Source: Candidatus Helarchaeota archaeon (lineage in GTDB: Archaea; Asgardarchaeota; Lokiarchaeia; Helarchaeales; RDOG01). Taken from it: 64,000 nt of DNA. Shown piece by piece: positions 1 through 9,338 of this stretch (its first letter is position 1; each line of letters begins with the position of its first letter). Location of the stretch: contig JAHPZH010000001.1 of NCBI GenBank assembly GCA_019058315.1, positions 591,536-655,535 of the forward strand. The letters are read 5' to 3'. Below the pieces are notes generated by a model. It did no database searches and was not told the DNA's origin. It was given only the letters and a program-made list of their open reading frames with translations. A program made the translations under genes and the position numbers.

Positions 1-1443
1 TCATAATTTTTTAAGTTTATCCTCTAATGGTAGAATTTTTTTATGGAGAATTGTAAGTGCTTTTTTTCCTGCTTTATGAACTCCGATAGAACTTTGATTA
101 ATTAAATTTAATCCCTTTATTTGCACTTTCTTCACAAAATCTCTAATTAATTGGGATAAAATTACATATTTTCGATTAATTTCAGTCCAAATAAATCCAT
201 TTTTAATGAAAAAATTTGGATTTTTTTCCTTAAATTGTTCTACATGTTCTTTAAGTTGTACTGGTGGTCCTTTCCGTTGATATATTGATGAGAGATTATT
301 TTTTGAACAATGAAAAACTAGACCATAATAATAATCTTCATAATAAAGAGTATAAGTGCATTTACCAAATTTTGGTTCACCAGTTGATTCTTTTTCTAAT
401 AAAGTCTTAATTTTTTTTCCTAAACTATATAATTTATCTCTTAATTCAGTATAATGAACTGTGTCACCACTTTTAAATTCTAAAACATAATAATTACTAC
501 CTAGTTTCGACAATTCGTCATCAGATAGCATTCTAATTGGTTGCTTTATAAAAAAATCCTCAGAGGGCGACTTTAGAAACTCGAATATTTGATGATTAAT
601 ATATTCATATGCTCTTCTAGAAATGCTAGAAGCAATATTTCGTTTTCTATCTGTAGGGTCTACAATTATTATATAATCATTTTTAAATCTAGGAATATTT
701 AATAGGGCTTTAGTATCTCTATTAAAAAAATCTATAGGTTTTTTACGAATGAAATTAAAATTTTGAAAAGTGTTTTCAAGATTTTCAAAATAAAGGATTA
801 GGACTTCAGCAGAAAATCCTGTAAAACCGAATTGTCCTATTGAACATGTATCACCATATGCATAATTTCCCTTAAAGAATGATTTTAATAAGCGAACATC
901 ATTTTTTTGATTATTAGTTAAATTCTTACTAATAATATCGGTATGAACTGGAGTACGATCAACAGCGGTGATTGGTCCATCTTTGAGTAATTCTTCTTTA
1001 CTTAAAGCAAAACAGCCAACAATATCTATATCGTAAATTCCTTTCTTTACATTTAAATAAGGATGTTCGGCATAGAAAATCCTAATTTTCTCACATTTTA
1101 GTTTTTTAGCCGCTAGAATGAATATATTATTGATAATATCTAAAAAGAGTTGATCTATTTTTTCTTTTTTTTCTCTTTTTTCTAATTTAAGTATATGGCT
1201 ATAATCTTCTTTCTTTAAACCTATAAAAATATCAATATCACTTGCTGAAGTGAGGTTTGTTTGTTTTTTTCCTGTTGAACCTTGTGATTCTATAAAAACA
1301 TAATTTAACCCCTGATAACTTGTGATTTCTTTTAAGGAACTAATAAATAAATCTGTAATTTTTTTAATATTTAATTGCTCGGATTCAGTGGGCACTAATT
1401 TGGCTAAAAGCTTGTTTTTAAGATTTGAAATATCAATACCCAC
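1..1443 (-). CDS. cca: Archaeal class I CCA-adding tRNA nucleotidyltransferase
   Basis: This enzyme adds or repairs the 3' CCA of tRNAs in the cytoplasm. The 480-residue length fits the archaeal class I enzyme. Near residues 55-73 the stretch GSTGKKQTNLTSASDIDIF matches the polymerase-beta nucleotidyltransferase signature, with the metal-binding Asp pair in SDIDIF. Further motifs typical of the family follow (DRTPVHTDI, VRLLKSFFKGNYAYG). The stop codon lies on the first bases of the window, so the gene is complete. It stands alone, with a different kind of gene upstream. Its job is relevant to the tRNA array at 36-40 kb, where several genes do not encode CCA. Assignment is strong. Confidence 0.93.
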   Translation of the reverse strand: MGIDISNLKNKLLAKLVPTESEQLNIKKITDLFISSLKEITSYQGLNYVFIESQGSTGKKQTNLTSASDIDIFIGLKKEDYSHILKLEKREKKEKIDQLFLDIINNIFILAAKKLKCEKIRIFYAEHPYLNVKKGIYDIDIVGCFALSKEELLKDGPITAVDRTPVHTDIISKNLTNNQKNDVRLLKSFFKGNYAYGDTCSIGQFGFTGFSAEVLILYFENLENTFQNFNFIRKKPIDFFNRDTKALLNIPRFKNDYIIIVDPTDRKRNIASSISRRAYEYINHQIFEFLKSPSEDFFIKQPIRMLSDDELSKLGSNYYVLEFKSGDTVHYTELRDKLYSLGKKIKTLLEKESTGEPKFGKCTYTLYYEDYYYGLVFHCSKNNLSSIYQRKGPPVQLKEHVEQFKEKNPNFFIKNGFIWTEINRKYVILSQLIRDFVKKVQIKGLNLINQSSIGVHKAGKKALTILHKKILPLEDKLKKL

Positions 1444-1576
1444 AAAATCACCTGCAATTTAATTGATAATTAATATTCATCAGATCTTAAATTAATACAT
1501 AAGTAGTTTATAGTTTATTCAATTCATCGCATAATTTGAGGTATGCGAGCTGAAAAATAAAAAAATAAGGAAGAAT

Positions 1577-3364
1577 TTATTCAAAGGAAATGTCTGGGTC
1601 TTGGGATTCGTATTCTCCAGTACCTTTAATGGTATATTTAATCTCTATTTGTTGACCGGGACCGATATCTGTTAATCTCCATACGATTTGTGTCCCAGCT
1701 TCTGTATCTACAGTTTCTGGCTTTATTTCATCTGGTTGTGAACTAGTAAAGGTAAAACTTGAAGGGATAATATCTTTTACTGTTACTTTTTCAACGGGGA
1801 CTTCTCCTTTATTCGCGAAAACAATAGGAATTATATATTCCCCTTCTTCAGAACCTGGAGTTACTGATTTATATGCTCGATATTTTCGCCTAACAGTTTT
1901 AGCGACTATTTTTATTTCCGGTACTCCTGCTTTAACTGGGGGTCCTGGAGGGACTGTATTAAACTCTGACATTAGTGGACATGCATAATCTGCAGGGCTG
2001 GGGTCCCAACCCGTTATAGGATATTCAACTAGGATTTCATCATCCGGATTCAAAGGATTAACGAGTGTAGCTAAATTTGGAATTGAAATAGTCAATTTAT
2101 GCTCCATCGATGGATCCTCGTTATTTGGCTCCATTTCAAGAATTACACCTTGCCTTAATTCTTTTCCCTGAGTCACAGTTCTTACCAAATCAAGAGAGGG
2201 AGGTTTAAATGATGCAGGAATTGTATCTTCTATTTTTATTTCAAAGAGTGCAGCAGTTCCCATATTTTTAGTTCTAGATTTTATTAGCATGTTAGTTTTT
2301 GCATGAGCATTAACAGTATCTGGTTCTAATGTTTTTTCACATTTGATTGCAGCAACAGGAATAACTCCTGACTGTTTCGTAATATGACCAACGATTTTTT
2401 TCTGTACTTCATATAGAACAGAAAAATTGTTTGTTTTACTGAATTTAGGAATACCTACAGACTCAACATTGAAATCCTTAGTCCATGAAGCTTGAGGTCC
2501 TAAATTTATTCCAGGAGATTCTTCTAATACTATTTCTTTAGTTGTTTCTTTTATCTGAGATACTTTTGCATTATTTAATACAACTTGAAAATCAGAAAGG
2601 TTCTGAAATTCAACAGTGCATTGCCAATTATTTTGGGAAACTTCTTCATTATCTATAGCATATAAATTATCAGATAATGCTTCTATTTTACCATTAAGAT
2701 CGGAGCGAATAATATTGGGTATTTCATAATCAACCTCAATCTTACCTGTTTGATGGAGATCTGTTTTATCCGGTGTGGCTCCCAGACGAATGTTTAAAAC
2801 TGCTGAATCACCCGCTGGTAAGGTTATTTCAGTCCAATGTACCTCACGGGTGCTTTCTTTATATTCCGTAATGCCAGAAGATGGAGGGTCAATATGAGGT
2901 GTATCAAAATAGTCTGGAATTGCTTTTATTACCTTAGCTTTTGCTTGGACTGTAGAATTATTTGTTAATTTTATCGAATAATTAGTGGGCATCCTGTGAT
3001 TCAAAACAAAATTCCAGTTTATCTCTTCACCTTTTTCATAATATGTATCAATAGTCTCAACTAATTCAATTAGAGGTTTTTGAACAACTTCTGTTGTATC
3101 TAATTGATATTCAAAAGTTTTACTTGCACTAGCATTAATTTCTCCAGTTTTTATTTCATTTTCAGTTAAAGAAACCGAATTAATCCCATCTAATAAAAGA
3201 TTTGTGTTCCATATTCTATGACTAGAACTAGGATTATTTACCGATACTAAGCCAACCATTGAAATCGATTCTAATTCTCCTTTACCAGAGAGGTTAGTTT
3301 CTACTTTTTCCGTGAAATTAATAACAATCTTTTTGCCCGATTCCATTTTTATCCTTAGAGTCAT
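1577..3364 (-). CDS. Cytosolic protein with repeated DUF11/CARDB-like beta-sandwich domains
   Basis: The 595-residue protein is built from several beta-sandwich repeats of the DUF11/CARDB type. These are recognised by stretches such as KIEDTIPASFKPP and VTVKDIIPSSFTFTSSQ, each followed by a GPGQ-type turn and an aromatic-rich strand. Such domains are usually extracellular, but there is no signal peptide and no membrane segment, so the protein is predicted to be cytosolic. I cannot name a function. A scaffold or an adaptor is possible. The start ATG is followed within six residues by a second Met. It could be related to the beta-sandwich of the wHTH proteins at 11.8-19.2 kb, but only in general character. 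Confidence 0.6.
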   Translation of the reverse strand: MTLRIKMESGKKIVINFTEKVETNLSGKGELESISMVGLVSVNNPSSSHRIWNTNLLLDGINSVSLTENEIKTGEINASASKTFEYQLDTTEVVQKPLIELVETIDTYYEKGEEINWNFVLNHRMPTNYSIKLTNNSTVQAKAKVIKAIPDYFDTPHIDPPSSGITEYKESTREVHWTEITLPAGDSAVLNIRLGATPDKTDLHQTGKIEVDYEIPNIIRSDLNGKIEALSDNLYAIDNEEVSQNNWQCTVEFQNLSDFQVVLNNAKVSQIKETTKEIVLEESPGINLGPQASWTKDFNVESVGIPKFSKTNNFSVLYEVQKKIVGHITKQSGVIPVAAIKCEKTLEPDTVNAHAKTNMLIKSRTKNMGTAALFEIKIEDTIPASFKPPSLDLVRTVTQGKELRQGVILEMEPNNEDPSMEHKLTISIPNLATLVNPLNPDDEILVEYPITGWDPSPADYACPLMSEFNTVPPGPPVKAGVPEIKIVAKTVRRKYRAYKSVTPGSEEGEYIIPIVFANKGEVPVEKVTVKDIIPSSFTFTSSQPDEIKPETVDTEAGTQIVWRLTDIGPGQQIEIKYTIKGTGEYESQDPDISFE

Positions 3365-3503
3365 TGATTTGGCATTATTTAAAATTTACAAGTTTAAAAA
3401 ATAAAATAAAAATTTACAAAATTTAGTTAATTTAGTAACAAAAAAATCGTCTAAAATTTAAAAAGGGGGTTATTTAGAGATATTATTTAAGCTAGATAAT
3501 CAT

Positions 3504-4325
3504 TTATGTATTTTGGATAACTTTTTTTTCCCATTCATTAATTTTTATAATTAATTCTTTTTTATCCTTAGAAGTAAGAACATCATCTTGCTGGTATGTC
3601 CTTAATTTACTTGATGTTGTAGTAATATCTGCGATAACTGGATGCCAAGCATACATTTTAGAAATTGATTTGATAGCATCATCTAAATCTTTTGCAAAAT
3701 CTAAAGCATTAACCTCTTGATTTAATTTTGATTTTAAATTACAAATTACCGAATAAAAAGAGACTTTAGTACTTTCCTTTTCTAATATTGCTTTTTTAGA
3801 TTTTTCAATTCTTTCAACTACAGAATCAATCCTTTGGGCATAGTTATTTATTAAAAATTTAAGAGATTCAAGCTGTTCTAAATCTTCTGTTATTTTGACA
3901 GCTAATAATGTATCAGGTGATAGTTTAAAAAATCCAAAATTACCTTCATTTTGTTTGGCGACGAAATTTCCAATAGCAATTTCTTGAAAATTATTTCTCG
4001 TAAAATTCTTTATAAAATCGATATCCTTGTATAAGCCGCTATAATCACAATATATAACACTACAATTTTTGGTTAAAATAGCAATATAGATATTTTCTTT
4101 GATATCTTGATATAAATTTCGATATAAATCTCTAATTACTTCATTTAATTCCTTAATTGGATCTGAAATAATTCTTACTCGTTTATATAATATTAAATTC
4201 TTATATTTTTGACAATATTCATAACTTGTTGAACCTAAACAATGATACTCTTTATTTCCTATGGTTATTCTATCAGTAGGACTACAAATATCATAGAAGG
4301 GACAACGTTTGAACATATAATCCAC
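3504..4325 (-). CDS. Cys-rich protein with possible roadblock/longin-like domain
   Basis: This is a protein of 273 residues with a Cys cluster at its N-terminus (CPFYDIC near residue 8, then HCLG and YCQK by residue 40), which could bind zinc. The middle (about 70-165) alternates strands and helices ending in FGFFKLSPDTLLAVKI, the pattern of a profilin-like roadblock/LC7 or longin fold. This fold is abundant in Asgard archaea. The C-terminal third is helical and may form a coiled coil (VVERIEKSKKAILEKES). The family call rests on pattern only; no catalytic motif is visible. It faces the TPR gene at 4787 divergently. Confidence 0.45.
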   Translation of the reverse strand: MDYMFKRCPFYDICSPTDRITIGNKEYHCLGSTSYEYCQKYKNLILYKRVRIISDPIKELNEVIRDLYRNLYQDIKENIYIAILTKNCSVIYCDYSGLYKDIDFIKNFTRNNFQEIAIGNFVAKQNEGNFGFFKLSPDTLLAVKITEDLEQLESLKFLINNYAQRIDSVVERIEKSKKAILEKESTKVSFYSVICNLKSKLNQEVNALDFAKDLDDAIKSISKMYAWHPVIADITTTSSKLRTYQQDDVLTSKDKKELIIKINEWEKKVIQNT

Positions 4326-4786
4326 TGTATCATAATATAATTACAGATTAAAGTTTAATTCAATAAAAAATATGAATTAAAGTTGATTTTAATGGTTTTT
4401 TAAAATTTATAACTCTTTTCTATTAACTATTCAATTTTTAAAGATTTAAGGCTTTTATAAAATTTAAGATATTTTAATTTAACCTTTTTATACGAGATTT
4501 TTCTAGGATATGTGAGGAATTTTAGAATTTAAAGTTATTTTAACAAATTAATATATTAATTATTTATCATTGGAATAGAATTCGATAATATATCTAAATA
4601 ATCTTATGAAAAAAATGAATTTTTAATTGTAAGCTTGCTTTTTAAAGCAGATAATAAAATCACAAGTAATAAATATGATGTGACATTGTCTTTTTTAGAG
4701 AGTGAAAATTACCCGCTAATTATTTTTTCAAATGACATCCAAGCAATATAACCTTTTTGCATTGAATTATCGATAAATGTGATTAA
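4326..4786. other. Divergent intergenic region, no gene seen
   Basis: These 461 bases separate two divergently transcribed genes. The stretch is very AT-rich and contains only very short open frames. It must hold both promoters; several A/T boxes could serve as TATA elements, but none stands out enough to assign. I see no RNA gene or repeat here. Confidence 0.6.
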
Positions 4787-6481
4787 ATGGATAAAAAAAC
4801 TGAAGAATTAAAAAATGCAGCTGACTTTTTTAAGAAAAATGAATATCTACCTGCAGCTAAATGTTATGCAAATGTTGCAGAACTATTGGAAAAAGCGGGG
4901 AATATTAAAGAGGCTGAATTAATTTTCCATAATATTATTGATTGTTATAATAAAGAAGCCGAAATGAATATTAGACAAAAAAAATATCAAGAAGCCGCTG
5001 AGATATTATTATCGGCAGGAGAACTGGAAACTCGAATAAATGAGGAGGATATTTCGAGAGAATACTATAATAAAGCAGTTCAACTATTTATTAAAGCTGC
5101 TGAAGAAACTCTAGACCAAAAAAATTTTCAAAATGCAGGGGACTTATTCAAAAAAGCTGCTTTTTACTTGGAGCAAGAAATTCAAGATACCGATTCAGCA
5201 ATTAAATATTACCATAATGCAATTGAAAGTTATCAAAAATTTAAAAATCAAATTGTTGTTAAAGAAGATCTAAAAAAGGCTACCCAAATTACTCAATTAA
5301 TAGCAATTTTATATGAAAGAACTAATGATTACAAAAAAGCAATCGAAATAGACAAAGAAGCTCTTGAATTGGCTAAAAAGAGAGATTTGGTTCAAATTAT
5401 TACTGATTGTTATCTGCATATGGCTCATTGTTATTTAAAATTAAATAAAGAAGATGATATGATTAATACTCTTAAAATTGCAAAGGATTACAATATTAAA
5501 ATTGGTAAATTAAAGATGCAAAAAAAGAATTATCTCGAAGCCGCAGAAAGTTTTGATAATGCTATTTCGATCTTAAAGGAATTAACTATATTACTTGATA
5601 AAAAAAGTGTTGTTTTGGAAGAAATTAATCAATCATATATAAATAAAGCAGATAGTTATCTCAAAATAGCTGAATCACATTTAAAACAAAACGAAATTGA
5701 TCGTGCAGCTCATTTTCAAAGGAACGCAGCCCTTTGCTATAGATTGATTAATAAACATAAGAATGCAGCAGAGCTATTTCTTGAGGCGGGGACAAATTTT
5801 GAAAAAATTAATACACAAAAATTAGCTGCAATTAATTTTAGAGATGCAGGATTACAATACGAGCTGATGAAAAAGCTTGATATAGCTGCTGAATTGCTAT
5901 TCAAAGCAGCAAAATTAGCAATAACAGAGGGAACTACTGAAATATCAATTGAATGTTATCGCGCTACTTTAAGAAATTTTGAATGCTTTGATGATATGAT
6001 AAAATTTGAAGAAACTCTTAAAGATCTTGAAGAAATACTAAAAACTCTCGCAGAAGAAGAAGAACAAGAAGAGAACTATCATATCGCCGCAAGTTATCTC
6101 TTTGAAATAGGAAATTATTATGATTCCTTGAAAAAACCAAAAAAAGCTGAAATTTATTATAAATCTGCAACTGATAAACTTCAGAAAGCAGTAGAAATTG
6201 CAATTAAAGAAGAACAATTGACAATCGCTGCGTATTCTTTATCTTGTTTCATTATCATTAAATTAATCTTGAACGATACTGATATTGAATCAATTTTAGC
6301 GATGTATAGAAATAAATTAGGAGAAAATCACTATTTCAAATTAAGTGAAGATTTATATAAGGAATTTATTTCTAAAGAAGCGAATTTATTTGCAGTTATC
6401 GATAAATATGATAATATAATTAAACATTCAGATGAATTAGATTATTTAATCTCGAAATTAACAGAATCAATAAAAAGTTGA
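4787..6481 (+). CDS. TPR-repeat protein, SNAP-like helical solenoid
   Basis: The 564-residue protein is an almost continuous array of helix-turn-helix repeats with TPR spacing, for example AADFFKKNEYLPAAKCY, AAEILLSAGELE, AGDLFKKAAFYLEQE and AAELFLEAGTNFEKINTQKL. It has no signal peptide or membrane segment and is presumably a cytosolic scaffold. The repeats resemble the alpha-SNAP type (long helices, A-x(3)-Y/F-x(2)-A pattern), which is interesting in an Asgard context, but general TPR solenoids look alike and I would not assign vesicle fusion from this alone. It is monocistronic, followed by a 200-base gap before the TFB gene. Confidence 0.75.
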   Translation: MDKKTEELKNAADFFKKNEYLPAAKCYANVAELLEKAGNIKEAELIFHNIIDCYNKEAEMNIRQKKYQEAAEILLSAGELETRINEEDISREYYNKAVQLFIKAAEETLDQKNFQNAGDLFKKAAFYLEQEIQDTDSAIKYYHNAIESYQKFKNQIVVKEDLKKATQITQLIAILYERTNDYKKAIEIDKEALELAKKRDLVQIITDCYLHMAHCYLKLNKEDDMINTLKIAKDYNIKIGKLKMQKKNYLEAAESFDNAISILKELTILLDKKSVVLEEINQSYINKADSYLKIAESHLKQNEIDRAAHFQRNAALCYRLINKHKNAAELFLEAGTNFEKINTQKLAAINFRDAGLQYELMKKLDIAAELLFKAAKLAITEGTTEISIECYRATLRNFECFDDMIKFEETLKDLEEILKTLAEEEEQEENYHIAASYLFEIGNYYDSLKKPKKAEIYYKSATDKLQKAVEIAIKEEQLTIAAYSLSCFIIIKLILNDTDIESILAMYRNKLGENHYFKLSEDLYKEFISKEANLFAVIDKYDNIIKHSDELDYLISKLTESIKS

Positions 6482-6688
6482 TATGATCTCGAAATAATAT
6501 TATTAATTTTTAGTACTTACGTTAATTTGAAAAATTAGAAAAGGGTAAAAAGGGATAGAATTAATATTTTATATTTGTATTATTGATAAAATATTTTTAT
6601 TTTTAACATAACATAATTTAATTTAAATAATATTATTTAATAGGAAATTTTAATAAATTTCTTCCTTATATAGACGGGTTTCAAAGAA

Positions 6689-7585
6689 ATGGGCTTAGAA
6701 GACGTAAAAACTGAATATGCAGACTATGAAATATGCTGTGATAAACCAGATATTAGACCATATAGAGGTGTCTTGGTCTGTCGAAGTTGTGGTACTGTTC
6801 ATGGTCCAGTTCTGGCGGATTCACCACGTAGAGCTTTTTCTGAGGAAGAAATTTCCCAAAGAAGACAATCTGAACCTGTATATCGAACTATAGGTGCTAG
6901 AACAGTAATTCCACGTAGTAATGTTGATATAACAGGTGCGCCCTTATCAGCAAAGACAAAATCTCTATTCTGGAGACTTGCTAAGATACAAAAATCAGTC
7001 ACCTCAACTTTTGAGCGTAATCTATCCATTGCTCAACCAAAATTACTTAATATGGCCAGTATGTTAGGACTTCCTCAAACAGTTACTGAAGAAGCACTTA
7101 GAATTTATTCTAAAGCTGTAAAAAACAAACTTACTATGGGAAGAAGTATAGATAATTTAGTTGCAGCTTCAATTTTCATTGCTATTAAAAGACACGGGAT
7201 TCCACGAACTTTAGATGAAGTTGCTGAATCTATCCAAATTACTAAAAAAAGTCTATCCAAAGCTTATCGTTTAATTATGCAAGAATTTAATATAAAGTTA
7301 CAACCTGTTTCGCCCGTAACCTTTATTTCAAAATTTTCTTCTGAATTAGGACTAAGTATGCAGGTTCAGAATAGAGCAAAGGAACTTTTAAAAATTACTA
7401 AACAAAAAACTAGTTTAATTGGCAAGGATCCTAAAGGTTTAGCATCTGCAGCCATTTATATTGCTGCAAAAGAATTAAATGAACCTAGAAGTCAAGTAGA
7501 ATTATCTAAAATTGCCCATATATCCGAAGTTACTTTGAGAAATCGTACTAAAAATATTAAAAATGCAGTCGGTTTAAAAAAATAA
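6689..7585 (+). CDS. tfb: Transcription initiation factor TFB
   Basis: This is the archaeal homologue of TFIIB, which bridges TBP-bound promoters and RNA polymerase. The 298-residue protein has the family layout: N-terminal zinc-ribbon region (about 12-40), B-reader/linker (45-95, with RRAFSEEEISQRRQSEP), and two cyclin repeats (about 110-200 and 205-295). The ribbon is odd: the second knuckle CRSCG is normal, but the first pair is an adjacent CC at residues 16-17 instead of C-x2-C, so zinc binding may be altered. Asgard genomes often carry several TFBs, and this may be a specialised one. The start is an ATG preceded by an A/T-rich leader. Confidence 0.9.
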   Translation: MGLEDVKTEYADYEICCDKPDIRPYRGVLVCRSCGTVHGPVLADSPRRAFSEEEISQRRQSEPVYRTIGARTVIPRSNVDITGAPLSAKTKSLFWRLAKIQKSVTSTFERNLSIAQPKLLNMASMLGLPQTVTEEALRIYSKAVKNKLTMGRSIDNLVAASIFIAIKRHGIPRTLDEVAESIQITKKSLSKAYRLIMQEFNIKLQPVSPVTFISKFSSELGLSMQVQNRAKELLKITKQKTSLIGKDPKGLASAAIYIAAKELNEPRSQVELSKIAHISEVTLRNRTKNIKNAVGLKK

Positions 7586-7625
7586 TCAAAAAATATTTTT
7601 AAGATTTGATAAAGGATTCATTATT

Positions 7626-7925
7626 ATGATTATTATCCATTTAGAGGACCTAAATGACTTCGCTAGTTTTTTAGAAAAACGGATCAGCAATGAAATATTT
7701 TTTGAATTTATCAAACCTGAGTTTACGCTAAATGGAATTAGAGTTCAACTTCAATATCTTGGTGTAATGAATAATACAAATGTTTTATTCACAACACATT
7801 TGGATTTCCCAAAAATTAAAGATAAAGAAGCTGTTAAAGAAAAATTAAAGGAAATTAAAATAGCTGATCTTGAATTAAAACTAATTCATGGGACTATTCG
7901 TGAACTTTATTTCTCAATCTCATAA
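7626..7925 (+). CDS. Small conserved-looking protein of unknown function
   Basis: The 99-residue alpha/beta protein is predicted from an ATG 40 bases after the TFB stop and could be co-transcribed with it. It has a helical start (DLNDFASFLEKRI), central strands and a short charged helix (KDKEAVKEKLKEIK). There are no Cys motifs, membrane segment or signal peptide. I do not recognise the family. Its stop is only a few bases from the convergent stop of the gene at 7932. Confidence 0.6.
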   Translation: MIIIHLEDLNDFASFLEKRISNEIFFEFIKPEFTLNGIRVQLQYLGVMNNTNVLFTTHLDFPKIKDKEAVKEKLKEIKIADLELKLIHGTIRELYFSIS

Positions 7926-7931
7926 ACTGAT

Positions 7932-8534
7932 TTATTCTCCATGAATTAATTTCTCACGAAATTGGTTTTCAATTTCTGTGAAATTTGAAAGGTTTTTTTC
8001 TAATAATGATTTTAAAAGCCGTTCAAGGATATTAGAATAATCTTGTTCATCAAGGTCCAACTGTGTTTTATATCGTTCTATTTTTTCTTGAGTTACGAGC
8101 ATTATAGATAATACTCGGTTCATAGCTTGTGTGACATTCAATACAGAATCATTCCAAAGCTTTTCTATACGGAATATATTATGAATAAAATCTTCTTGGG
8201 CTGAAAGAGAAAACATTCGTATTGATTCCTTTATTTCTTCAGTACTTCCTGCTTCATCAACGGTCTTCTTCAATGAATGATGTAAATTATTAATTCCACT
8301 CAAAGCTTGCTTACGAAGTACGAACCATGTCTTCATATCCTTTATCCCACGTTCTACTATCGCAATATCCTCTGAGATTTTTTTTATAACTTCTTCGACT
8401 TGTTCTAAAAGTTCATCCTTAATTAGAACAGATGGCGATCTGACCCTAACACCCGAAAAATCCTTCTCTATTAGGCTGACGAGCTCAAGAACTTTCGATA
8501 GTGCATTCAGTAAATTTGATATGCTCGGTTCCAT
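7932..8534 (-). CDS. Helical protein of unknown function
   Basis: This is a 200-residue protein, almost entirely helical, with heptad-like stretches (SALSKVLELVSLIEKDF, LLEQVEEVIKKISEDI), so probably a coiled coil or helical bundle. The frame is open to an ATG at 8579. I prefer the ATG at 8534, where the protein begins MEPSISNLL, because an AAGGA-type Shine-Dalgarno sits about nine bases upstream. No known domain is recognised. It has no membrane segment. It is separated from the methanofuran operon, which reads in the same direction upstream of it, by about 130 bases. Confidence 0.6.
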   Translation of the reverse strand: MEPSISNLLNALSKVLELVSLIEKDFSGVRVRSPSVLIKDELLEQVEEVIKKISEDIAIVERGIKDMKTWFVLRKQALSGINNLHHSLKKTVDEAGSTEEIKESIRMFSLSAQEDFIHNIFRIEKLWNDSVLNVTQAMNRVLSIMLVTQEKIERYKTQLDLDEQDYSNILERLLKSLLEKNLSNFTEIENQFREKLIHGE

Positions 8535-8663
8535 TTCAGTTCTTCCTTGATTATTTATTTTTTTATGATAAATTTGCAATGTTTAAAAATAAAGGTTTTT
8601 AGATTTTTAAATACAATGTAATTTTAATTAAATAGTTTCAATTTATAACCTTAATTAATTTAA

Positions 8664-9338
8664 CTAATGAGTAATTTTAGAGCAAACAGCATTTTGTCCA
8701 TTTAGAATTTGATAAATTCTAACGGGAAAATTCCCATTTATTAAATAGACTGTTATTTTGTATTTATTTATAAAATTATATAGTGCTTTATCAACACAAC
8801 TCTCATCGTATTTTTTAAGATCCGATGATTTAATTAATTTGATTAATTTTGCATCCGGATTTTTTTTAGGATCCGCAGTAAAAAGACCGTCTACATCCTT
8901 AACTAGAATAACTGTATCAATTTTGAGTTTATTTGCGAAGTAAACGGCTATTGAGTCACTTGTAACATCCCATGAATGAGGTAATTCATCTAATTCTAGT
9001 AAAAATTTTGAAGGAAGTAGAATCGGAATTTTTGATTGGCTTAATATTTTTTGAATATTTTCTAAGTTATAAGTTAAAATTCCATCTTCAATAAATTCTG
9101 CCATTAGAATTCCAACTATATCTTCAGCCATTATTGCCATTTTATGAGCTGTTGAATCTGAATATTTATAAAGTGACTGAAAATTTCGAACTTGGTCTGC
9201 AAATGCCCCACCACCTGGTAGAATTATTATTGAGTGTTCATTTGTAATGTTTTTGAATGTTATAAGTAATTTCTTCAAAGTAACCGGATTTTTTAATAGA
9301 CTTCCTCCAATTTTAATGAGCACTTTCAGTTTTATCAC
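8664..9338 (-). CDS. mfnE: MfnE: [5-(aminomethyl)furan-3-yl]methyl phosphate kinase
   Basis: This amino acid kinase family protein of 224 residues has the N-terminal KIGGSLL phosphate-binding motif and ILPGGGAFADQVR, both typical of MfnE. The family phosphorylates the furan methyl phosphate to the diphosphate that is coupled to tyramine-glutamate during methanofuran synthesis. The downstream VKDVDGLFTADP stretch is the nucleotide-binding segment of this superfamily. The start overlaps the stop of mfnF by four bases, so this is the last gene of a tight three-gene operon. The context of MfnF and MfnD makes the MfnE call firm against other amino acid kinases. Confidence 0.9.
   Translation of the reverse strand: MIKLKVLIKIGGSLLKNPVTLKKLLITFKNITNEHSIIILPGGGAFADQVRNFQSLYKYSDSTAHKMAIMAEDIVGILMAEFIEDGILTYNLENIQKILSQSKIPILLPSKFLLELDELPHSWDVTSDSIAVYFANKLKIDTVILVKDVDGLFTADPKKNPDAKLIKLIKSSDLKKYDESCVDKALYNFINKYKITVYLINGNFPVRIYQILNGQNAVCSKITH

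Noticed and set aside
4326..4786. A small gene or RNA in the divergent gap
   Set aside because: Only very short open frames and A/T-rich sequence without stable stems were seen.
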